A stretch of 13,571 bases of DNA from Candidatus Paenalcaligenes intestinipullorum (GCA_019120675.1 DWUQ01000108.1:1-13571), one strand, 5' to 3'; shown: positions 7,087 to 13,379, counted from the stretch's first letter. The notes: a model not told the origin generated them from the sequence alone. Numbers and translations are program-made.

Positions 7087-7962
7087 ATGACCTTACATGC
7101 TGAAGTTTTTCATGAGCCCAACACCAGTAGTTTTAGTTATGTGGTGCATCGCCTAGGCCAACCTGAGTGTGTGATTATTGATCCCGTCATGCAGTTTAAC
7201 CTAAGCCAAGCTCGACTTGATACGCGCTTTAGTCAAAAAATTGTCGAGTATGTGCAAGCCCACCACCTAGAGGTTCAGTGGCTATTCGATACCCATATTC
7301 ATGCGGACCATCTTAGTGCGGCGGCTTGGCTACGTAGCCAATTGGGTGGGAAAATTGCCGTCAGTGAACAAATTCTTCAAGTGCGTGAACGGTTTCAAAC
7401 GTTTTACGACCTGAGGGATGAGCAACTGGACCTAAAGGCGTTTGACCACTTCCTGAAGGATGGTGATCAGCTCACCATTGGTAACTTCCACCTGCATGTA
7501 TTGCATGTGCCAGGCCATACGCCAGCTGACTTGGCTTTTTACCTTCCTGAGCTGGGTATTTTTGTGGGCGATACATTATTTATGCCCGATGTGGGCACCG
7601 CCCGTTGCGATTTCCCAGGCGGTGACGCCAACCAGCTTTATCACTCTATCCAACGGTTATTTAGCTTTCCAGACGAGACGGTCTTGTGGTTGTGTCACGA
7701 CTACCCTCCCGAAGGCCGCAGCTTACAACACCGCTGTACCATTGCAGAACAAAAGCAACATAATATCCATGTTGGCGGAGGTACCCCCCAAGCCGATTTT
7801 GTCGCGCGGCGCATGGCTCGTGATGCCACCTTAGATTTACCTAAATTAATGCTGGCGGCAATTCAAGTTAACATACAGGCTGGCGAACTGCCCAAAGCCA
7901 ACAACCGAGGGCAGCAATTTCTCAAAATCCCTCTTAACCCTTTTTCTCCTACGGACCCGTAA
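7087..7962 (+). CDS. Persulfide dioxygenase-like metallo-beta-lactamase-fold protein (Blh/ETHE1 group)
   Basis: Cytoplasmic non-haem iron enzyme predicted to oxidise glutathione persulfide to sulfite and glutathione, the second step of sulfide detoxification. ATG 7087 has AGGAG 5 nt upstream and gives 291 aa. The frame opens at 7000, but those 29 codons cross the operator. Metal-fold motifs are THIHADH (69-75), H144 (PGHT), D162 (VGDTLF) and H204 (CHDYPP). H70, H144 and D162 would be the iron ligands by analogy with ETHE1. GTARCDFPGG (170-179) is the conserved block of the persulfide dioxygenase group. The C-terminal LMLAAIQVNIQAGELP matches the Blh subgroup found under BigR control. It lacks the extra DUF442 domain of Xylella and Agrobacterium Blh, so it is a single-domain form. 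SirB2 follows 2 nt downstream. Substrate assignment is by family, not shown. Confidence 0.88.
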   Translation: MTLHAEVFHEPNTSSFSYVVHRLGQPECVIIDPVMQFNLSQARLDTRFSQKIVEYVQAHHLEVQWLFDTHIHADHLSAAAWLRSQLGGKIAVSEQILQVRERFQTFYDLRDEQLDLKAFDHFLKDGDQLTIGNFHLHVLHVPGHTPADLAFYLPELGIFVGDTLFMPDVGTARCDFPGGDANQLYHSIQRLFSFPDETVLWLCHDYPPEGRSLQHRCTIAEQKQHNIHVGGGTPQADFVARRMARDATLDLPKLMLAAIQVNIQAGELPKANNRGQQFLKIPLNPFSPTDP

Positions 7963-7964
7963 GC

Positions 7965-8342
7965 ATGTATCTTGGAATCAAGCATCTACACACCACAGCA
8001 GCCGCGTTAAGTATTTTATTTTTTATTGTTCGCGCGTTTTGGTCCGTGACGGGCTCATCCTATTTACAAGCAAAATTTGTCCGTATCACGCCCCATATTA
8101 TTGACACTATCTTATTTGGCTGTGGCCTAGCTCTGGCAGCCATGTTGGGCAAAGGCGCAGCCGCCCCATGGCTGTATGCCAAGCTGGTATTAATCGTTTG
8201 CTACATTTTAGTAGGCATGTATGCCATAAAAAAAGGCCCGACCCCTCTTGCTCGTGGGGTCGCAGCCTGTATTGCAGTGGCAATTTTTATTTATATTGTG
8301 GGGATTGCTGTCAACTTAAGTGTGGCCTCATGGTTTGCTTAG
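7965..8342 (+). CDS. SirB2-family integral membrane protein
   Basis: A 125-aa protein with four hydrophobic segments (about 8-27, 44-62, 67-86 and 97-120) and almost no soluble part, matching the SirB2 family in length and in the pattern KHLHTTAAALSILFF near the N-terminus, VRITPHIIDTILFGCG (38-53) and AKLVLIVCYILVGMYAIKKG (72-91). The biochemical role of SirB2 proteins is not established. The early link to Salmonella invasion gene expression says little here. It begins 2 nt after the stop of the persulfide dioxygenase gene, with no good Shine-Dalgarno of its own, so translation is probably coupled and both genes answer to the BigR-type repressor. Its stop is only 3 nt from the stop of the convergent yeiH gene. 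Conserved His residues (H8, H10, H44) could bind haem or metal, but this is speculation. Confidence 0.85.
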   Translation: MYLGIKHLHTTAAALSILFFIVRAFWSVTGSSYLQAKFVRITPHIIDTILFGCGLALAAMLGKGAAAPWLYAKLVLIVCYILVGMYAIKKGPTPLARGVAACIAVAIFIYIVGIAVNLSVASWFA

Positions 8343-8345
8343 CGC

Positions 8346-9404
8346 TTACCACGAACCCATCCCATATTGTACGGCCAAGCTGCTCACACTCACGGCAATC
8401 CACACCCCCATACCCAAAGCAATTGGACGCCAGCCGGTACGGGCTAATTGTCGAAAGTTCGTCGACAAGCCTACTGCAGACAACGCCATCACTACGGTAA
8501 ACATGACCGCTTGTTGAAGGATCGCTAATACCTCCGCAGGCAAGACATTCATGCTACGAATGCCGCTGGCCAGTACAAAACCAATAATAAACCAAGGCAC
8601 CATACGGGTTAAAGAAATGCGTTTGCCTGCCTTTTTGTCTTGACGCGCTTGAAGCAGCGACAAACCAATACAGAGTGGAATAATTAAGCTCGCACGGGTC
8701 AGCTTCACAATTGTGGCGTAATCCCCCGCTTGTTGGCTATAGCTGTACGCGGCCGCGACCACAGACGAGGTATCGTTAATCGCTGTACCCGCCCACAGGC
8801 CAAAGCCCAAATCGGTCATCCCTAAAAGATGCCCCATAAATGGGAACACCAGCACGGCCACAATGTTGAACAAAAAGATGGTCGAGATGGCAAACACTAG
8901 ATCGTGGTCCTCGGGTTCAATAATGGGCGCAATCGCCGCAATGGCGGACCCCCCACAGATCGCGGTACCGGCACCAATCATGGTACGTAATTTACCACCA
9001 ATTCCTAAGCGTTTACCTAACCACACGGCCGATGCAAAGGCGACCGTAATGGTAATCAGCGTCACCCATAATGAATCCAAGCCAGTTTGCACCACTTGCT
9101 TTAAGCTCAAACCAAAACCCAAACCAATAATGGACCATTGCAATAGATTTTTAGCGGTAAAGCGAATGCCCGGATTAAAGCGACTGGAGACACGAAACAC
9201 ATTGGTCGCGACTACGCCAAGTAATACGGCAAACACTGGGCCACCAATCGTGGGGAGCCATTTTCCTAAAAAGGTCGCCACAATGGCGATACAGGCGGAT
9301 AATAGAACCCCACGCCAAATGCTTGGCGGCTGCGTGGTGGTGTTTGGAGCTGCTGCCGAAACAGACGGACTAAAACCAGTAGAGAGTGTGTGAGCGGCTT
9401 TCAT
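8346..9404 (-). CDS. yeiH: YeiH-family (UPF0324) membrane transporter, putative sulfur oxyanion exporter
   Basis: A 352-aa inner-membrane protein of about ten helices, family YeiH/UPF0324. The two diagnostic repeats are visible: AGTAICGGSAIAA (145-157) and WAGTAINDTSSVVAA (204-218). The family is annotated as putative sulfate exporter. Transport substrate is not firmly proven, and sulfite or another small sulfur compound is possible. A soluble Ser/Ala/Thr-rich N-terminus of about 28 residues precedes the first helix, longer than in E. coli YeiH. The start ATG 9404 has AGG of an AAGGTGA run (9411-9417) 7 nt upstream. It is divergent from a YeiE-like LysR regulator, the same pairing as yeiE-yeiH in enterobacteria, which supports both names. 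It is convergent with the SirB2 gene with just 3 nt between stops, so the two transcripts probably overlap. Confidence 0.92.
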   Translation of the reverse strand: MKAAHTLSTGFSPSVSAAAPNTTTQPPSIWRGVLLSACIAIVATFLGKWLPTIGGPVFAVLLGVVATNVFRVSSRFNPGIRFTAKNLLQWSIIGLGFGLSLKQVVQTGLDSLWVTLITITVAFASAVWLGKRLGIGGKLRTMIGAGTAICGGSAIAAIAPIIEPEDHDLVFAISTIFLFNIVAVLVFPFMGHLLGMTDLGFGLWAGTAINDTSSVVAAAYSYSQQAGDYATIVKLTRASLIIPLCIGLSLLQARQDKKAGKRISLTRMVPWFIIGFVLASGIRSMNVLPAEVLAILQQAVMFTVVMALSAVGLSTNFRQLARTGWRPIALGMGVWIAVSVSSLAVQYGMGSW

Positions 9405-9430
9405 AGGGTCACCTTTATGCGGCGTACTTA

Positions 9431-9445
9431 ATAACTTGGTGTTAT
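9431..9445. promoter_or_regulatory. LysR-type operator candidate (T-N11-A dyad)
   Basis: ATAAC (9431-9435), TTGGT, GTTAT (9441-9445) form an inverted repeat that contains a symmetric T-N11-A core (T9432, A9444), the standard LysR-family box. It lies 27 bp upstream of the yeiH start, between yeiH and the divergent LysR gene, so it is a likely YeiE-type regulator site. Confidence 0.5.
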
Positions 9446-9480
9446 CTTATCTCCGCTACTACCTAACCACTACTCATTAT

Positions 9481-9495
9481 TACTTATCGTAAGTA
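9481..9495. promoter_or_regulatory. Perfect 6-bp-arm dyad before the LysR gene
   Basis: TACTTA (9481-9486), TCG, TAAGTA (9490-9495) is a perfect inverted repeat 15 bp upstream of the LysR start codon, followed at once by an A-rich tract. Its position suits an autoregulatory site. It is not a T-N11-A box, so it may bind another factor or only part of the regulator footprint. Confidence 0.4.
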
Positions 9496-9509
9496 TAAAA
9501 AAAATTGAT

Positions 9510-10403
9510 ATGCTAGGCATAACCCTACGTCACTTAGAAGTCTTTGTTGCTATCGCCTCGACGGGAACGGTCAAGGCTGCCGCTGAACAGGTGTTTATTA
9601 GCCAACCGGCTGCCAGTATGGCCTTGGCCGAATTGGAACGTCAGCTGGATGTACCCTTATTTGACCGCATTCGTGGACGCATGCAGCTGTCTGCCAAAGG
9701 CCGAGAATTACTGCCCAGCGCTCAAGAAGTCTTGGCACGCATGCAAGAACTCCAACTGCGTGCTCACGAACAAAGCCCTACCGTACAAGGCGAGCTGGCT
9801 TTGGGCACGAGCAATACCGTCGGCAACTATTTAATTGGCGATTTATTAGGTGAATTTATCCAACATTACCCGCAGATCAAACTGAATCTTCAGGTCACCA
9901 ATACCCAAAACATCCTTAAACAAATGCTGGAGCACCGATTGGATGTGGCCTGTGTGGAAGGCCCCGTCCAACATCCCGATTTACTGAATCAAGTGTGGCG
10001 CAACGATAGCTTGGTCGTGGTGACCAATTCTCAACATCCGCTGGCCCAACGCACGACACTGCGTGCCGCAGACTTTGCACAAGCGCAATGGATTTTGCGA
10101 GAAAGTGGCTCGGCTTCGCGAGCCTTAGCCGAACTTGCTTTGGCCGAGTTGCCAGCTGGTCAAGTCGTCTTAGAGCTGGAGCATGTCGAAGCCATCAAGC
10201 AGGCCGTGTTAGCTGGGGTGGGCATCGCCTTTTTGCCCGAAGCCGCCATTGTCGATGCGCGCCAAACTGGACGCCTGATTGCGCTGCATACTCCTTTTTT
10301 AAATTTAGAGCGCAAAATTTGGTTAACCGTGCATAAACAGCGCTACCAGCGAGCGGTGTTGCAGGCTTTCTTAGCCAGCGTGGGCTGGCAAGCACAGCGT
10401 TAA
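9510..10403 (+). CDS. yeiE: LysR-family regulator, YeiE-like
   Basis: LysR-type regulator of 297 aa. Residues 1-62 are the winged helix (LRHLEVFVAIASTGTVKAAAEQ, with SQPAASMALAELERQL as recognition helix). About 90-295 form the periplasmic-binding-like effector domain. Agreement with E. coli YeiE is visible along the length: ITLRHLEVF at 4-12, VGNYLI, CVEGP, QWILRESGSASR and LELEHVEAIKQAV. Together with the divergent yeiH neighbour this makes the assignment strong. YeiE has been reported in enterobacteria as sulfite-responsive, which would suit a block that makes sulfite. That transfer of effector is inference. No Shine-Dalgarno is seen before ATG 9510 (only A-rich sequence), but homology fixes the start there. 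Two dyads in the 105-bp divergent region are the likely sites of action. It is convergent with an EamA transporter gene. Confidence 0.9.
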   Translation: MLGITLRHLEVFVAIASTGTVKAAAEQVFISQPAASMALAELERQLDVPLFDRIRGRMQLSAKGRELLPSAQEVLARMQELQLRAHEQSPTVQGELALGTSNTVGNYLIGDLLGEFIQHYPQIKLNLQVTNTQNILKQMLEHRLDVACVEGPVQHPDLLNQVWRNDSLVVVTNSQHPLAQRTTLRAADFAQAQWILRESGSASRALAELALAELPAGQVVLELEHVEAIKQAVLAGVGIAFLPEAAIVDARQTGRLIALHTPFLNLERKIWLTVHKQRYQRAVLQAFLASVGWQAQR

Positions 10404-10456
10404 TGGTGGATTCAAAACCTGTCAGTTAAGACTATTACTATCTAATTGTTTGGGTT

Positions 10457-11383
10457 TTAGCGCCGACTCAAGACAATGGCACCGGTCAAGACCAACAAGG
10501 TGCCACATACCTGAATTAAGGTAATGGGCTCCCCTAAGAACCAATACGCTAAAAAGGGGATCGAAACTGGCCCCAGCAACCCCAACTGTGAGGTCATTGG
10601 GGCACCAATGCGCTCAACCGCCCACATGGTCATAAAGGTGGGCGCGACCGTATGAAACACTGCATGCAATAACGATAAGCCATACACCCCAGCAGGCTGC
10701 TCTAACCCCGCCCAGCCGTACACCAAAAAGAAATGCAGCAAGGTATACACCGCCGACGTGCTCATGGCGTACGCCACCAAGCGTGTGGAACCAATCCGAC
10801 GCAATAACTCCCCCGAACTAATCAAATACGCCGAATACGACAATACCGAACCCAAAACACACGCAGCGCCTAACACCACATCATCGCCGGTGAGGTTTAA
10901 ATCCTGCATAAACACTAAGCCCACCCCTAAATAAGACAGCGCCAACGCGAGCCATTGCTTAGGTAAAATAGGTTTTTTCAAAAAAATCGCAGAAAAAATC
11001 AGCACAAAAGTAGGCGATAAGAACAGGATTAACCGCTCAAGATTCGCAGAAATATACTGCAGACCAATAAAATTCAACAAGCTCGCTAAGTAATACCCTA
11101 AAAACCCCAGTAGCAGCACGAGCCAACGTTGACGCCAAGTGAGTTTGACTTGTTTACCTTGTTTGGCTTGCCACGCTTGCCACAAAGCAATCACCAAGAA
11201 AAACGGCAACGCCAACAACATCCTAAAACCAATGACGACCAACGCATCCACGCCATAGGCGTAAGTCAGCTTGGCGACAATCGCTTTAGCAGAAAACAAG
11301 ATGGAGCCCAGCCCTGCTAAAAAGAAGCCAATCCAAAATTGGCGACGTGGAAGTTCAAGCGCAGGGGCAGCAACAGAAGACAT
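10457..11383 (-). CDS. DMT-superfamily (EamA) transporter
   Basis: A 308-aa integral membrane protein with about ten helices arranged as two EamA repeats (about 17-150 and 170-305). The first repeat ends ERLILFLSPTFVLIFSAIFLKKPI and the second GLLGPVSIPFLAYWFLGEPIT, the usual end-of-repeat pattern with a charged residue before the final helix pair. Members export or import metabolites such as amino acids, purines or drugs. The substrate cannot be told. The length is normal. No clear Shine-Dalgarno is visible before ATG 11383, though the first helix starts about 15 residues in, as expected. It is convergent with yeiE (53 bp between stops, containing AAAACC and GGTTTT about 30 nt apart, a weak dyad only). 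There is no functional tie to the sulfur genes that I can show. Confidence 0.9.
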   Translation of the reverse strand: MSSVAAPALELPRRQFWIGFFLAGLGSILFSAKAIVAKLTYAYGVDALVVIGFRMLLALPFFLVIALWQAWQAKQGKQVKLTWRQRWLVLLLGFLGYYLASLLNFIGLQYISANLERLILFLSPTFVLIFSAIFLKKPILPKQWLALALSYLGVGLVFMQDLNLTGDDVVLGAACVLGSVLSYSAYLISSGELLRRIGSTRLVAYAMSTSAVYTLLHFFLVYGWAGLEQPAGVYGLSLLHAVFHTVAPTFMTMWAVERIGAPMTSQLGLLGPVSIPFLAYWFLGEPITLIQVCGTLLVLTGAIVLSRR

Positions 11384-11647
11384 GTATAGATAGGGTAAAA
11401 ATTGAGTAGTGTAAGTGATTTAAGGCGCCCGAATGAGCGCTAGCCAACAAGAGTGTAAAAAGACAGCCTAGGGTATACCGCTCATTATAACGGTGTATCT
11501 GCCCCATTCCGAGCCTTACGCTCTGAGACTTTACGTTAGCTGCTCGCCGATTGCTCAGCATTCGCATGTCGCAGGGATAGACTAAGCTCTAAGCTGCTCC
11601 CCTCGCTTCTCTATTCTTTTATTCCATTGCTTCATTTTCATGGCAAC
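11384..11647. other. Non-coding stretch between the EamA gene and tRNA-Asn
   Basis: About 264 bp with no credible gene. A minus-strand open frame of 70 codons overlaps the EamA start but is Cys/Arg-rich without family features. The stretch must hold the EamA promoter. On the minus strand TTGGCT and TTAAAT about 18 bp apart, roughly 30-60 bp upstream of the start, are a possible weak pair. A small dyad ACCG...CGGT lies near 11477-11494. Nothing clearly identifies a small RNA. Confidence 0.4.
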
Positions 11648-11677
11648 TTGCTTTTATCTAAAAACCCATGCTATAGT
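11648..11677 (+). promoter_or_regulatory. Promoter of tRNA-Asn
   Basis: TTGCTT (11648-11653) and TATAGT (11672-11677) separated by 18 bp, placed so that transcription would begin only a few bases before the mature tRNA 5' end at 11688. Confidence 0.55.
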
Positions 11678-11687
11678 AATCGTCTAT

Positions 11688-11763
11688 TCCCCGATAGCTC
11701 AGTCGGTAGAGCGACGGACTGTTAATCCGCAGGTCACAGGTTCGAGCCCTGTTCGGGGAGCCA
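11688..11763 (+). tRNA. tRNA-Asn (anticodon GUU)
   Basis: A 76-nt tRNA with a fully paired 7-bp acceptor stem (TCCCCGA with TCGGGGA), discriminator G and encoded CCA at 11761-11763. The D arm is GCTCAGTCGGTAGAGC. The anticodon loop is ACTGTTAAT with GTT at 11721-11723. The T arm contains GGTTCGAGCCC. It resembles E. coli tRNA-Asn in the anticodon and T regions. A promoter precedes it and a hairpin terminator follows 7 nt after the CCA, so it is a single-gene transcript. No attachment-site duplication or integrase is seen near its 3' end within the window. Confidence 0.98.
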
Positions 11764-11770
11764 TAATTCA

Positions 11771-11800
11771 AAAGCCCAGCTGTTCACGCAGCTGGGCTTT
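11771..11800. terminator. Strong intrinsic hairpin, probably bidirectional
   Basis: Perfect 12-bp stem: AAAGCCCAGCTG (11771-11782), loop TTCACG, CAGCTGGGCTTT (11789-11800). On the plus strand it follows tRNA-Asn and continues GTTGTTT. On the minus strand the stem runs into TTTTGAATT and lies 22 nt after the stop of the DUF411 gene. One hairpin can therefore end both converging transcripts. Confidence 0.9.
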
Positions 11801-11822
11801 GTTGTTTAAAGATTCACAAAGC

Positions 11823-12359
11823 TTAAAAACGTCCAAACTCGCCCATGACCTTGCCCTGCTCATCCAAGCTGAGCACCGGCAAGGTGCCGGGAATTTCTGG
11901 CCCCATACCCGGCGAATTAAACGGCATGCCTGGCACAGCAATGCCTTTAATTTCTGGTTTTTCGTCTAAAAGTTTTTGAATTGCCGCGATCGGCACATGC
12001 CCCTCAATCACATAACCATTCAGCTCAACCGTATGACAGCTTTCGGCTTGATCGGTACCTAAACGCTGCTTGAGAGGTGTAATATCGTTGTGATCAACGC
12101 GTTCAACGTGAATGCCGTGCTCTTCTAAATAGTCCGCATACGCGGTGCAGCAGCCACACCACGGTTCTTTATGCAGCGTTCCTGAAAGGGATGATTGTGC
12201 GGCGTTGGCATTTAAAGTTGCTGCGGTAGAAGCAGAAGGCGACAATGAGGAAGCTTGGATGTCAGTCGCACTTTGTGCAAAACTAGCAAAGGCTACGAGC
12301 GAGCTACTAAGCAGCACCGTACGGCCTAACAATGCGGTCCAAGAATGAAGTTTTAACAT
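11823..12359 (-). CDS. DUF411 periplasmic protein, putative metal-binding
   Basis: A 178-aa exported protein. Residues 1-31 look like a signal peptide (hydrophobic LLSSSLVAFASFAQSA). About 32-58 are a low-complexity Ser/Ala linker. About 60-178 are a DUF411 domain with its cysteine set WCGCC (67-71), SCHT (107-110), GYVIEGHVP (115-123) and VPGMPFNSPGM (142-152). DUF411 proteins are often found beside copper or other metal-resistance genes and are thought to bind metal in the periplasm. The exact function is unknown. The start ATG 12359 has GAGG 6 nt upstream. It is the last gene of a minus-strand cluster after a Cys-rich exported protein (48 bp gap) and ends at the hairpin shared with tRNA-Asn. 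No copper pump or oxidase is seen in the visible part of the cluster. Confidence 0.92.
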   Translation of the reverse strand: MLKLHSWTALLGRTVLLSSSLVAFASFAQSATDIQASSLSPSASTAATLNANAAQSSLSGTLHKEPWCGCCTAYADYLEEHGIHVERVDHNDITPLKQRLGTDQAESCHTVELNGYVIEGHVPIAAIQKLLDEKPEIKGIAVPGMPFNSPGMGPEIPGTLPVLSLDEQGKVMGEFGRF

Positions 12360-12407
12360 GAGATACCTCGTCTAAAAAGTAAGAAAGTCTGTGCATAAGG
12401 TGTACTT

Positions 12408-12872
12408 TTAAACTTTTGGAGGAGGCAAAGAGGGTAAAAACTCAAAGACTAATGCGCCCACCGTAATGCCTAGAAACGACGAGCTCGAAACACGAGCGTG
12501 CGATCGTGCAAAATACGGACTGGGTAATGCAGTCATCAACATACAACAGGCCACATCACAGCTGCTGTAGTCGCAGTGTTCCGCATTCGTACCACACTCG
12601 AGAGCACAATCTGTTGATATTAAGGTATCAAAACTACGATTAGATACCTCACCACAACACGCTTCAGAAAACTTGAGCGGGCTTAAAGACGAACCTGTCG
12701 CTACCTGTGACGCAATAGTAAGACCATGATGTTGATGACCAAGAGAATAAGCAAAGCTTACAGAGTTATAAAAGACCAAAACCAACAATACGGCTACTGT
12801 CACGCCTACCTTGCGGGCACAATCTGCCCAGCACAATGACCAACGAGAGAGAAGTAGCGCTATAGTAGCCAA
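12408..12872 (-). CDS. Small exported Cys/His-rich protein of unknown family
   Basis: I do not recognise a named family. From a TTG at 12872 (AGGA 8 nt upstream) it is 154 aa. The frame extends to ATG 12953, but that start overlaps the preceding gene by 38 bp and lacks the signal-like beginning. A charged stretch (R10, R20, K21) is followed by a hydrophobic core and a plausible cleavage after NSVSFA (residue 41). The mature part opens with GHQHHG (45-50) and carries eight cysteines: C72, C73, C89, C93, C100, C105, C109 and C110, the last six within 22 residues. The C-terminus is a hydrophobic patch followed by LPSLPPPK. This layout (signal, His-rich start, Cys cluster, Pro-rich tail) recalls small uncharacterised proteins beside metal-resistance genes such as the DUF2946 group, but I cannot assign it. 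The neighbours DUF411 and DUF202 support a metal-related envelope role. A GTG at residue 24 is another possible start. Confidence 0.6.
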   Translation of the reverse strand: MATIALLLSRWSLCWADCARKVGVTVAVLLVLVFYNSVSFAYSLGHQHHGLTIASQVATGSSLSPLKFSEACCGEVSNRSFDTLISTDCALECGTNAEHCDYSSCDVACCMLMTALPSPYFARSHARVSSSSFLGITVGALVFEFLPSLPPPKV

Positions 12873-12880
12873 AGAATAAT

Positions 12881-12884
12881 TCCT
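12881..12884 (-). promoter_or_regulatory. Shine-Dalgarno site supporting a TTG start
   Basis: AGGA on the minus strand with an 8-nt spacer to TTG 12872. It removes the overlap with the upstream DUF202 frame and yields a signal-peptide-like N-terminus. The assignment is tentative because the alternative GTG start has its own AAGG. Confidence 0.4.
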
Positions 12885-12915
12885 GTAATAACCGCGGCAA
12901 ACGTCAACAAAATTG

Positions 12916-13272
12916 CTAAAAAAACATGTGTTTAAGAGACTCTGCTTGCACATCGTGGCAGCTCATACGTTGCTGCGCTTTACGTGCTTTGCTTAGAGCG
13001 GCCCAAAAAATTAATACTGCCACCAGTATAAAGACCTCGGCCACACTTTTAGCAATTATAGGATGGTCTGTATCATGAAACAAAGCTTTTAACCCTAGTG
13101 CCACCCCGATTGAAGTCATACCGGTGCGCATCCAACTGGCAAAGGTACGCTCGTTGGATAAAACAGTACGGTCCTCTGCCCAATGCGTTTGTTGTCAATG
13201 CAAGTCCTTGTGGGCATCGGATACATCATGAGGACGCGTAGAAGAAGAGGATGAAGTCGAGGAAGTATTCAT
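12916..13272 (-). pseudogene. DUF202 membrane protein gene interrupted by an in-frame TGA
   Basis: From ATG 13272, which has AGG 8 nt upstream, 25 codons (Ser-rich N-terminus, MNTSSTSSSSSTRPHD) run to a TGA at 13195-13197. The same frame then continues without shift into WAEDRTVLSNERTFASWMRTGM and two or three membrane helices to a TAA at 12916-12918. RTVLSNERTFASWMRTG is the diagnostic block of a DUF202 subfamily, and the total of 118 codons is the normal size. So a single nonsense codon breaks an otherwise intact gene in its variable N-terminal part. No ATG, GTG or TTG lies in frame between the TGA and the motif. The first ATG after it (13131) would lose ERTFASW. The alternatives are a recent mutation, a sequencing error, or readthrough (the stop is followed by C, a leaky context). 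DUF202 proteins are small inner-membrane proteins of unknown function. It is the first gene of the minus-strand cluster. Confidence 0.75.
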
Positions 13273-13306
13273 GTGTTATACCTAGACTCGGCTTGAAACC
13301 AGTTAT

Positions 13307-13335
13307 AAAAAAGGGAGAGCGTATGCCCTCCCTTT
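13307..13335 (-). terminator. Intrinsic terminator of the right-edge membrane protein gene
   Basis: On the minus strand AAAGGGAG, then a hairpin with inner GC pair and a GTAT-type loop, and CTCCCTTT, followed by six T (complement of A at 13307-13312). Arms are 13310-13317 and 13328-13335, with one A-C mismatch at 13318/13327. It lies 44 bp past the stop of the upstream gene and before the DUF202 gene, so the two are separate transcription units. Confidence 0.88.
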
Positions 13336-13379
13336 AAAGCAAGTACTGTGCGTAGGAGCGTGACTTGCGTGGCAGTTAA

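Noticed and set aside
8863..9393. Plus-strand open frame of 176 codons inside yeiH
   Set aside because: Antisense to a well-supported membrane protein gene, without recognisable domain or Shine-Dalgarno. The length is explained by codon bias on the opposite strand.
10414..10456. AAAACC...GGTTTT dyad between yeiE and the EamA gene as a terminator
   Set aside because: Six-bp arms with a loop of about 30 nt and low GC are too weak.
11355..11567. Minus-strand open frame of 70 codons upstream of the EamA gene
   Set aside because: It overlaps the EamA start in another frame, has no family features and no convincing Shine-Dalgarno.
11688..11763. tRNA-Asn as an integration site for a genomic island
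   Set aside because: tRNA genes are common integration sites, but no integrase, no repeated tRNA 3' end and no mobile genes are visible in the window.
11640..11969. Plus-strand open frame of 109 codons across the tRNA
   Set aside because: It translates through the tRNA-Asn gene and the terminator (the familiar IAQSVERRTVNP-like artefact) and then antisense to the DUF411 gene. It is not a real protein.
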